The notes under the pieces were generated by a model. It ran no database searches, was not told the origin of the DNA, and worked only from the letters and a program-made list of their open reading frames with translations. The translations under genes were made by a program, and so were the position numbers. Positions 45,165-52,685 of a stretch of DNA of 52,685 bases are shown here, one piece after another. The DNA is from Actinomortierella ambigua (lineage: Eukaryota; Mortierellomycota; Mortierellomycetes; Mortierellales; Mortierellaceae), in assembly GCA_016098155.1 (NCBI GenBank), contig JAAAJB010000216.1, positions 1 through 52,685 of the forward strand, in the 5' to 3' direction. Every line of letters begins with the position of its first letter. The stretch's first letter is position 1.

Positions 45165-46808
45165 TTACATAGCAGCCCACTGTGATCGATGGGTCTGGAG
45201 CCATTCTCGCACCTCTGGAGATGGAGAGTTGAGCGATTGAGCCATGCCTTTCACGCACTCAAGCTTGGGAAAATTTTCGACCATCCACTCGAGCTCCGGC
45301 ACCCCTACACGATGGTCCATATCATGGATGTCCAACTCTACTAGGTTCTTGAGACCCGCCAACTCATCCAGTCCACTCTCCAGTGTCATCTCGAGACAAT
45401 TTCGTTGGAATTCATAATCCTCGGTCGAAGATGAAACGACCTTGCCGCCGACCATAAGCTTCCGGAGGTTCTTCTGCTGGCCTAGTCGCCGGAGGACTTG
45501 TCGCTGGATGGCACGAGAGGACTGGGCGGCGGGGCTGTCGGGTGCGCCGCCACCTTCGTCGTCAACTCTTGGGACATTAATCTTGAAATCGACATGTTCC
45601 AGCGAAGTGGTGGCCCACTCGGATGAGAGTATGTCCCTGGCAGTGATTGAGTTGTCGTGGATAAGCCAGTGAGCTCGGAGTGTTCTTAATCTTGGTGCCT
45701 TGCTCAAGATTTCCTGTAAATGGGATCCCCTCATTCCGGGTCCCCGTGCGGTGTACCCATCGATGTCCAGAATTTCAAGATTTGCGCCGTTCAACACCAG
45801 TGCCGATGCTGTCGATGGTCCGGCGCTCGTTGTGCGGAGCTCAATCTTGGTCCATTGGGAGCTGCGTGAGATCGACACGGCTATAGCCCAATCGATGAGG
45901 AAGTCTTCATACAGATACCTGAGAAAATCGTCGTCGGTCAACTCGCTCCAAACAAAGCCAATCTTCGCCATGGCCTTGACGAGCTCATGATGTTTCAGAA
46001 AGGCCATCCCCAAACCGGTAACTGACTTGAGCTTGTGACTGCAGCTCTCCAGGAAAGGCAATAGAACCTCCACCTCCTGCTCGGCGAGTTGGCCTTGAAT
46101 GTGGAGAGACTGGAGGTTGTGATGATGTCGCACTCCGGAAACTTGTTGGTCTGCCTTGGCATTGAGTCCCATGTCCATACGACGATGATGTACGTTCAAT
46201 AGCGCAACGGTCTTGATAGTCTCAGGGAGATTCTCAAGCAGCCACTTGACGTCGCCATGCCAGGAAATTCGAGTCAGACAAAACTCTTGCATGTTTGGCA
46301 AGTGATTGGACAAGAGGTTGACCAATATCTCGGCCATCATGTTGTAGTGAACCGCGAAGCGCCGGATACCTGGATTCTGCCGGACAAGAGCCACGATACA
46401 TTGGTTGAACTGGCGCGGATGCTTGATGTAGTGCAGCACTAGAGTATGGAGATTGGTAAAGAGACTAGCGATGGGCTCGTCGATCGTCTCAGTGGCTTGA
46501 GTCTCCAGCGAGCTTGGTGTGCGCAAAAAAAATAGGTCGTACAGATCTTCATCGGCAACGTGAAGCTCACGCACAAAGGCTGCGTTCCTGACCAAAGCCT
46601 GTTGGGTCTCATCCGACATGAATCGAAGGCGCTGTGCGTAAGAATGAGAGCCTATGGATCGCCACAGGTGTGGAGTCATGGCGATCCTCCATGATCGACA
46701 TACGCGGACGCACTGAGCGAGATCATGTCGGCGGAGGTGAAGAAAGATGTTGAGCAAGAGCTCTGTCGGAAGCTTTACGAGAGTTGGAGGCATGGGGCGT
46801 GGGGTCAT
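45165..46808 (-). CDS. F-box/LRR protein A
   Basis: Single exon, 547 residues. The F-box is at about residues 9-50: LVKLPTELLLNIFLHLRRHD, then CVRVCRSWRIAMTPHLWRSI, the Skp1-binding module of SCF ubiquitin ligases. The rest is an irregular leucine-rich solenoid (LASLFTNLHTLVLHYIKHP-like units, LRTLRAHWLIHDNSI, LAGLKNLVELDIHDMDHRVG) that would recruit a target. The gene has a clear paralogue in opposite orientation 4.1 kb away, sharing FLESCSHKL, TGLGM, SHLQ.ILSKAP and RQVLRRLGQQ. F-box/LRR genes are strongly expanded in Mortierella-type fungi; targets are unknown. Confidence 0.85.
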   Translation of the reverse strand: MTPRPMPPTLVKLPTELLLNIFLHLRRHDLAQCVRVCRSWRIAMTPHLWRSIGSHSYAQRLRFMSDETQQALVRNAAFVRELHVADEDLYDLFFLRTPSSLETQATETIDEPIASLFTNLHTLVLHYIKHPRQFNQCIVALVRQNPGIRRFAVHYNMMAEILVNLLSNHLPNMQEFCLTRISWHGDVKWLLENLPETIKTVALLNVHHRRMDMGLNAKADQQVSGVRHHHNLQSLHIQGQLAEQEVEVLLPFLESCSHKLKSVTGLGMAFLKHHELVKAMAKIGFVWSELTDDDFLRYLYEDFLIDWAIAVSISRSSQWTKIELRTTSAGPSTASALVLNGANLEILDIDGYTARGPGMRGSHLQEILSKAPRLRTLRAHWLIHDNSITARDILSSEWATTSLEHVDFKINVPRVDDEGGGAPDSPAAQSSRAIQRQVLRRLGQQKNLRKLMVGGKVVSSSTEDYEFQRNCLEMTLESGLDELAGLKNLVELDIHDMDHRVGVPELEWMVENFPKLECVKGMAQSLNSPSPEVREWLQTHRSQWAAM

Positions 46809-47101
46809 AAGGATTGATGAAGGTGAAGGGAGGAAGAGTGATTGGGGCGTGCGAGCAAAAGCAAAGTAAATATGTGCGAGTTTTTAATGTCAATTGCATG
46901 GACGGAAAGATGTCTCCATATTTATGTATGATGCTGCGGCAAGCATTCTATTGCGGAAAAGGCGTGTGACAGGAGCAGACTACAGTACTGGCGTGATTGC
47001 GCATCATTGACCCATTGTTCATCCCGCCTTTCTTCAATATTTGTGCTACCTACTCAAAGGTGTCCTAGCAGCTTCGCTCAGCGGTAACCCGCCAGGCTTT
47101 T

Positions 47102-47137
<36 letters not shown>

Positions 47138-48005
47138 CTCTCCAACTTGAGAAGAGGGGCAGGGATTAATTATTTTAAATCACCGTCAAGAGTGGAATGT
47201 GATATACAGCATAAAGTGCAGCCATGGCCGCCAACGAAGGTTTTCAAGCTGGAAGAGTTGGAACATCTTGAAAGTGCAAGGTAAAGTTTGCCGTCCAGAT
47301 GGTCGTCTACAACGGCGTCCGTTGAGAGGCGACAAGCTGCTCCCGCCAAACTTGGAAATGTTTCACTTGGACATGCTCCTCAAGATGAAGATCAGACCTA
47401 GCGCTGCCTCCGCCATCGGACGGTGTCCTTGAGGCAGGCGCAGAGAAAGAGGAGAAGGTGGAAGAAGACGCGACAAGAAGGATTGTCTGAGGTGGCTGTG
47501 GTGGCGGTATTGATATTGTTGGAGACAGTGTTGAGCCAGCGTGATGAATGCAGTGGCCTCATTGGATGCCGTGGTGACACAATATCGATGGGGGCTTTCA
47601 AACATCGAGATGTTCGCATCAAATCTGTAAGTTGGCTTCTTTGAATGCAGACCAGGTAGCCGTCAGATGTGAGTGTTGGCGTTGTACGCCGCTTCAGTCT
47701 AAAAGTAGACCCACAGCGCTGCTTTCATTCTCTAATGGATTGTCTCCTAACATTGTACACGCGAGTTTCTCCATGGTCATTCTAGCTCGCGACTTCCACG
47801 CTGAAAGTGCTGTCTGATCTCTAGGATGGATCTGGGCACAACCACAGCATTAGGACAGCTTTTCAAAAAAAATACCAATTTTATTTGGCATCCCTTTGGC
47901 GCAATGTGCTACATCAGTGCCAATAAATTGGCGATGGTGATAGATGTACACCATATAGTTGGCACTAAGAAGAAACACTCGAGAGGCAAAAGCGACTCGA
48001 GTCGC
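46809..48005. other. Intergenic, probable gene debris
   Basis: Holds the F-box A promoter, a (CT)n tract, and around 47200-47640 several short plus-strand frames (for example PPNLEMFHLDMLLKMKI and a following ECSGLIGCRG) that could be remnants of a gene. I could not assemble or identify one. Confidence 0.3.
47104..47134. repeat. (CT)n microsatellite
   Basis: About 15 CT dinucleotides. Likely polymorphic; no gene nearby in a position to use it as a leader. Confidence 0.9.
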
Positions 48006-48393
48006 TCAAGCATCCCAGCACTTTGGACCATACTTGTAGTACTGACAACATACGTTGAACGCCGCCCCTGCATCAGCGCTGTTGGAAGTACACCTGTTGT
48101 TTATGGCGTCATAACTTCCAACCCATTGTGGGCAGCAAGTTTGGCTGGACTTGATCGTTTTGTCAGCTCCTTGAATATACTGACACTGACAATACTGGAT
48201 AGCATTGGCGGCCTGCATTGTGCAGAACAACGCAAGGGCCAAGAAGGCGATGCTGGAAGCTAAGAGAAGGAATAAGAAATATAGGATGACAACTTAGCTA
48301 TGTAGAACCTTGATATCACTCTCCTTTATCGTTCCACGAATATGTTAGTGTATTAGGCACTTTTTTTTTCTTACTTTGAGTAATAGCAAACAT
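48006..48393 (-). CDS. Small secreted protein with eight cysteines
   Basis: Two exons: a 19-nt first exon 48393-48375 and 48259-48006, with a 115-nt intron (GTAAGA..TTAG); 90 residues. The spliced N-terminus (MFAITQTSSIAFLALALFCT then MQAANA) is a signal peptide, likely cut before IQYCQCQY. The mature protein of about 64 residues has eight Cys in the order C-C-CC-C-CC-C, with two adjacent pairs. This resembles, but does not match, the hydrophobin order C-CC-C-C-CC-C. A TATA box lies 114 bp upstream. The second exon alone would miss the true start. It sits alone in a transposon-scarred interval between two F-box genes, a setting often seen for fast-evolving secreted proteins. Confidence 0.75.
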
Positions 48394-48506
48394 GGCTGGA
48401 TTGGGAATGGAGCGGTTATCTTTTACGAGTTCCGTGTATTTGAGGTTGGTAGGGATGTTGACGGATATGTTAAGTGATACTGGAAGAACTCTGGGGTATG
48501 GACATC

Positions 48507-48514
48507 TTTTTATA
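48507..48514 (-). promoter_or_regulatory. TATA box of the eight-cysteine secreted protein
   Basis: TATAAAAA on the minus strand 114 bp before the start codon at 48393; it supports the two-exon model. Confidence 0.55.
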
Positions 48515-48695
48515 CAGGAAGGGGTCCCAGTGGCCCTTTGGTGTAATCCTCTTCCCCTTTCACTTTCGGCATCAAACTCATTCCTATCAGTAAGAGGTGT
48601 CGTCCCTGAATTTTGATGCTCTTGCTTGATGCTCCTCAGTCATTAGCCCCTTACTGTCGGCAAGAATGGTGCTGTTACTTGCCCAAAAAGAAATT

Positions 48696-48786
48696 TGGAC
48701 TATTCGGTTTGCCAAGTTTCTTGCGTATGTGGTGGGGTCTCTCCTGAAAAAATTCCTCGTAGAAAACTGGACAAACTGAATAGTCC
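48696..48786. repeat. Imperfect inverted repeat, arms about 24 bp
   Basis: TGGACTATTCGGTTTGCCAA (48696 onward) is mirrored by TTGGCAAACCGAATAGTCCA-like sequence at 48763-48786, with four mismatches and a 43-bp loop. It could be a small foldback element or hairpin; no terminal duplication was found. Confidence 0.6.
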
Positions 48787-49209
48787 AGTTACATTGGAAT
48801 TCAGGAGGGAGGGGTGTACCATATTCCACGCTAATCGTTGGATGTTGTACCATGACTGATCGTCTTCTCAATGCAACCCCCCTTTACGCCCCCGTTTCTG
48901 CCCTTCTATTCTCTTTCGTTTTATGCGTGCCTTTGAGGGCAACCTACACTTGGATGAATAGATGTGGCAGCTTGGCGACATGGTGCCTTACCCATTCTCT
49001 CCTTTTCTGCCACCTTTGGTATCATGAAGAGTCATTCCAAGCTTCTCACAGGGCAAACAAGCCACCCAATAAACCTCTCCTTTTTTCCTCCCGAAAAAAA
49101 AACATGATGAGTTACCCCTTTTCCTTGCTCACTTCCCCCCTGGCTGTCATAGCAGCGCCCGACCTACGGCGACACCGGGTGTGCACTGCGGGCCCACCGG
49201 GCATCAGCG

Positions 49210-50094
49210 CCTACCTTGGTGCCGCTTCTCATCTCCCAGACGCCAAAGACGCTATACTCAAACTACATACCAAACCTAGGTACCCTGGCGGTCCCAGACT
49301 CCCCTATAGATTGGTGGATCCTTCCAGGCCCTGAAAACCCTCCAGTCTCACTGTCACCCCCCCCCCTCTGCATGTCTAGGGCCTGGGTGGCTATCCGCCA
49401 CCCCCAGGACGATCTTTACATGTTCGCTACTAGATCCACCCTCCCGGGTCGTCGCCAGCCTGCCTGGGTCAAACGGGTTACGGAGGAGTGGCAATGCCCC
49501 CCCTCACTAGCTGGCACAGGAACGTCCACCCCGCCCCTGTCCACCCCTTCTATTTGGAACCCGGACCGGAGCATCCTGGCCTCATCCTGCGAGCTCTCCT
49601 GGTCCAACCTCAGAGAAACACCTCTCTCCGCAAGAGCACTACACGCGACATCCACAGCTTTTATAGCCGCGCCCACTGGAGCGCTCTTACCTTCCACACC
49701 ATACGCTCAGAACCCGGATCCAGGACGGCCTGGTCCAAATTCTGGAACGAAGACATCCCCCATTAGGCACGTACCTTCTGGTGGCGATTCAAACAGGACA
49801 GGCACTCCTGCGGTACTCTTCACGTACACATGTGGAACATGGATGCGTCCTGCGACGCCCCACGATGCCCAGAGCCTTCCCATACCAAAAAATCATTACG
49901 TCTTCCTGTGCCCCACCTTGCTCTCCGCCTGGCGATCTATCCTGAGCGACCACACTCACAGGACCGCATGGTCGGAGGAGGAGCTTTGCAAACTGCTCTC
50001 CTTTGACAGAGTCCCCGCGAGCCGGACCTACTCCCATACACTCAGCTCATCGCCTGTGGAATCTAGGCGTGAAGTGTACCGGGACCTCCTTTAA
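49210..50094 (+). mobile_element. 5'-truncated, frameshifted non-LTR retrotransposon (LINE) 3' end
   Basis: Three overlapping plus-strand frames follow one another (about 49216-49600, 49488-49766, then two frames to 50094). Together they show the C-terminal region of a fungal LINE pol: RDIHSFYSRAHWSALTFH, a Trp-rich ARTFWWRFKQD segment, and a zf-RVT-type zinc knuckle (MDASCDAPRCPEPSHT, then HYVFLCPTLLSAWRSIL). Frameshifts interrupt it at least twice, and no reverse-transcriptase core is present in the window, as expected for a 5'-truncated dead copy. An AT-rich 3' tail with AATAAA near 50155 follows. Confidence 0.7.
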
Positions 50095-50511
50095 TATATA
50101 GAAAACCAAATTACCCCAATAATAGCCTGAAGTTAGACGAGGCTGCTAACCCTCAATAAACATGTGCACTACGTAGTGAAAAAAACCCTTTTTCCTTGCT
50201 TTAAAACTTTTCCCTCCATATCTTCATTATGAATATTCCTTTCTATCTATGGGCAAACGGTGCGGTTGAGCGACATGTCAAAATTTTAAAAACCCATTTC
50301 ACTTTTTTTGTTGTTCGCAATCGTTGTGGGACAAATAAGTTGGGGCATCTTCAGGGGATTCCTGCGAGGCACAAGATTATTTTCCAAACAAGCAATGCAA
50401 ATTCACATCAAAAAAGTCTGAAAGGAACAATAAGCCCTGCGCGAGAAATAATTCTTTACCAAAAAAAAAAAAGATAAATATCGCATTCGACTGCCCCACT
50501 AGCACCCTCAG
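50095..50511. other. 3' tail of LINE fragment and AT-rich spacer
   Basis: AT-rich sequence with AATAAA near 50155 and an A-run of 12 at 50461-50472. A short plus-strand frame at 50229-50477 has no recognisable product. Confidence 0.4.
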
Positions 50512-50818
50512 ATCCGAGGTTCATCGGCTTTTGAGTCTCGAATTGATCCCAACGCCTCTGCCGAAGAGGCCTCTGAGGATCTTGGAGATGGCTTTGAAAC
50601 CTTCAACAATGTCATCCACCCTGCCCGTCTCCTTTGACAAGAAGCGCTATTTAACCTACATGAAAGGTTTTCTGAAGGATGCCAAGGGTAAAATGAGGCA
50701 TTCATTGGGTGCAGACTCAAGAATGCGAAGAGAACACCGCGATATCAGGTTTAGGTTCATGGGCGTGAGAACAGAATTGAGTCACTTGTGGCTTCAAGCT
50801 GTTCACCTCACCGTGTAA
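50512..50818 (+). pseudogene. Frameshifted TCTP (Tma19) pseudogene fragment
   Basis: One frame reads ESRIDPNASAEEASEDL and then FETFNNVIHPARLL to a stop. A few bases on, the +1 frame continues with SFDKKRYLTYMKGFLKDAKG. These are consecutive parts of translationally controlled tumour protein (normally ...NPSAEE..., NNVI..FRL, SFDKK.Y..Y.KGY.K). The linking residues are deleted with a frameshift. The first third is missing, and the sequence after about 50700 no longer resembles TCTP. No introns are evident, so it may be a processed copy, plausibly made by LINE machinery. Confidence 0.75.
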
Positions 50819-50889
50819 CCTTATGCATCGAGCCCTTTCCCCTCGGAGGAGTGGCGAGGTTCTGTGCCGCAGTAACATTTTTGAACGTT

Positions 50890-50896
50890 TATAAAA
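50890..50896 (+). promoter_or_regulatory. TATA box of F-box/LRR protein B
   Basis: TATAAAA 36 bp upstream of the ATG at 50932, which supports that start over an open frame extending further 5'. Confidence 0.5.
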
Positions 50897-50931
50897 AAGT
50901 ACTCCGTTGTCTCATCTCACAATTCGCACAA

Positions 50932-52620
50932 ATGTCTTTCCCTTCCACTACTCCAACTCTTGGAACACTCCCAACTGAGCTCCTCCAGAGTATCCTCCCA
51001 CACCTCCACCAGCACGATCTCACTCAGTGCGTCCGTGTATGTCGATCATGGGAGTTCGCCTTGACTCCCTACCTTTGGCATACCATCGCCCCTCGTTCCC
51101 ATGTCCAACTTCATCGATTCTTTTCCCACGATACTCGGCAAGCATTAAACAAAAATGCAGTCTTTGTGCGTGAGCTCCATCTTTACGACGAGGAGCTATA
51201 CAGTCTTCTTCTCCCATCATGCGCAACTCCATCTCCAGAGACTCTAACCACGACGACGACCAATAGGCCCACATGTTGTCTCTTCGCCAATCTTCACACC
51301 CTCGAGTTGCATGCCCTAGATCATCCTCACAATTTCGACCAAGGTATTATGTCGCTCGTTCGACAGAATCCAGACATCCGGCGTTTCGTGGTTCGTGTTG
51401 ACATGAATCCCGAGGTACTGGTGCGCATAGTCACCGATTACTTGCCAAACCTACAGGATTTTTGTCTCGATGAACCGACGCAAAGGAACGAGCACGGTTT
51501 CCTTGTCCCTAGTGCCTGGAACGGCGATGTGAAGATGTTGCTCGAAAATCTCCCAGAGAGTGTCCGGAAGGTATCGCTACGGAATGTGTACTACATGCCG
51601 TTCGGTGATGAGGAGGCATCCAAGCTCAAACTATGGTGGATAGACTACACTGTCGTTGGAGTGCGGCGTCATCATTCCCTCGAGTCGCTCCACATCGATG
51701 GCGACCTTGTGGGACGTGAATCCGAGGTTCTGGTGCCATTCCTAGAGAGCTGCAGCCACAAGCTTCAGTCTGCTACTGGCTTGGGAATGACTTTTTTGAC
51801 GCATCCGACGATCGCTGGTGCTCTATCCAAGATTGGCTTTACCTCAAAGGTGCTGAACGGAGAGACTCTTGAACAAGGCATGGCCGATACCGACTTGGCC
51901 AAAGTGATCTCCCGCAGCGCTCAATGGACGAGAATCTGGCTGAGGACATCGATGGTTGGCCAATTCACAGCGGATGCGATTGTAGATTATGGTACGAATC
52001 TGGTGTCGCTGGAGATTATGCACCATGGCGGCTGGATATCCGGAATGACAGGATCCCATCTGCAGGCAATCTTGAGCAAGGCACCAAAGCTGAAGATGCT
52101 CCTGGCCCACTGGCTCGTCTATTGCAACGAGATAACCGCTACAGACATTTTGTCATCCGAGTGGGCGACTACCTCGTTGGAGCATATTGACTTTAAGATT
52201 TGCGTGCCAAGAGCTGGTGTCGACGACGACGACGAGGGCAACATGCCCGATGGCGCTGCCGTCCAGTCCTCCCGTGCCACCCAGCGACAAGTCCTCCGAC
52301 GACTAGGCCAGCAGACAAACTTTCGGAGGCTTGTGATCGGAGGCATGCTCACGTCGCGTGTGACCAATCGTTTTGGAATCCAATGCAGTTGCCTCGAGAT
52401 GACATTGGAGAGCGGACTAGACGAGCTGGCGGGCTTGAAGGAGCTTGAGGAGCTGGACATTCATCATATGGACCATCGTGTGGGTGTGTCAGAACTTGAG
52501 TGGATGGCAGAGAACTTTCCCAAGCTCCGAAGACTACGCGGCATGTATGATTCTCTCCATTATCCGTCACCAGAGGTGGTAGAGTGGCTCCAGAGTCATC
52601 GACCAGACTGGGGCCATTGA
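50932..52620 (+). CDS. F-box/LRR protein B, paralogue of F-box A
   Basis: Single exon, 562 residues. The F-box (LGTLPTELLQSILPHLHQHD, CVRVCRSWEFALTPYLWHTI) is followed by the same leucine-rich solenoid as F-box A, with shared NAVFVREL/NAAFVREL, LVRQNP.IRRF, NGDVKMLLENLPE, FLESCSHKL, LSSEWATTSLEH.DFK and the C-terminal GVSELEWMAENFPKL. Inserts relative to A include an extra segment near 170-180 and a KLKLWWIDY stretch before GVRRHH. By eye the two are roughly 55-60 % identical. It would act as an SCF substrate adaptor; the target is unknown. The frame is open upstream to 50788, but that part overlaps the TATA box and TCTP debris. The window ends in a T-run 40 bp after the stop. Confidence 0.85.
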   Translation: MSFPSTTPTLGTLPTELLQSILPHLHQHDLTQCVRVCRSWEFALTPYLWHTIAPRSHVQLHRFFSHDTRQALNKNAVFVRELHLYDEELYSLLLPSCATPSPETLTTTTTNRPTCCLFANLHTLELHALDHPHNFDQGIMSLVRQNPDIRRFVVRVDMNPEVLVRIVTDYLPNLQDFCLDEPTQRNEHGFLVPSAWNGDVKMLLENLPESVRKVSLRNVYYMPFGDEEASKLKLWWIDYTVVGVRRHHSLESLHIDGDLVGRESEVLVPFLESCSHKLQSATGLGMTFLTHPTIAGALSKIGFTSKVLNGETLEQGMADTDLAKVISRSAQWTRIWLRTSMVGQFTADAIVDYGTNLVSLEIMHHGGWISGMTGSHLQAILSKAPKLKMLLAHWLVYCNEITATDILSSEWATTSLEHIDFKICVPRAGVDDDDEGNMPDGAAVQSSRATQRQVLRRLGQQTNFRRLVIGGMLTSRVTNRFGIQCSCLEMTLESGLDELAGLKELEELDIHHMDHRVGVSELEWMAENFPKLRRLRGMYDSLHYPSPEVVEWLQSHRPDWGH

Positions 52621-52685
52621 TTCCTGCCAAACCCAAAGCTCTCTCTCTCTCTCTTCTCCTTTTTTTTTTTTTTTTTTTTTTTTTT

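Noticed and set aside
50229..50477. 82-codon plus-strand frame
   Set aside because: AT-rich, no motif, overlaps the LINE tail region.
1..52685. CRISPR arrays, bacterial operons or prophage
   Set aside because: The window has spliced genes and eukaryotic families throughout; the only tandem arrays are coding minisatellites and microsatellites.

Overview
The window looks like nuclear DNA of an early-diverging filamentous fungus, most likely Mortierellomycota (Mortierella/Linnemannia-like). This is inferred from many short GT..AG introns, CT-rich leaders before start codons, Asn/Gln/His homopolymers, and the gene set: Crinkler-type protein, siderophore transporters, Sel1 and F-box/LRR families, Ndc10/Crypton-like recombinase. 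No tRNA, rRNA, CRISPR array or bacterial-type operon was seen. All gene models were spliced by hand and phase-checked; none has transcript support.

Layout. 1-7950: a roughly 0.5 kb imperfect palindrome, a CipC-like stress gene (-), a five-exon AT-hook/Ndc10-like recombinase gene (-), and a spacer with an 83-bp direct repeat. 7950-15400: tRNA pseudouridine synthase Pus1 with two alternative starts, then a very long Vts1/Smaug-type SAM-domain RNA-binding protein. 15740-24500: a small secreted Cys-rich protein (-), a multi-SANT/Myb protein with a mitochondrial-looking N-terminus (-), a truncated DUF6589-type gene (+), a small broken frame (-), and a Crinkler-header protein whose kinase-like C-terminus lacks key catalytic residues.

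25130-38000: a large multi-pass membrane protein resembling animal STRA6 (-) lies head-to-head with a tandem pair of siderophore-type MFS transporters (+). The 2.3 kb between them carries two copies of ATCWGATAA, the element bound by fungal iron-responsive GATA repressors. 38000-44300: a TPR/MYND protein (-), an unresolved coding-like stretch, a decayed Sel1-repeat pseudogene, and an eight-exon cytochrome P450 with an unusual I-helix.

45160-52620: two divergently oriented F-box/LRR paralogues flank about 4 kb holding a small secreted Cys-rich gene, a frameshifted LINE 3' end and a frameshifted TCTP pseudogene. The leading candidates for something undescribed are the fungal STRA6-like gene in an iron-associated neighbourhood and the AT-hook/Ndc10 recombinase with a mutated catalytic box.
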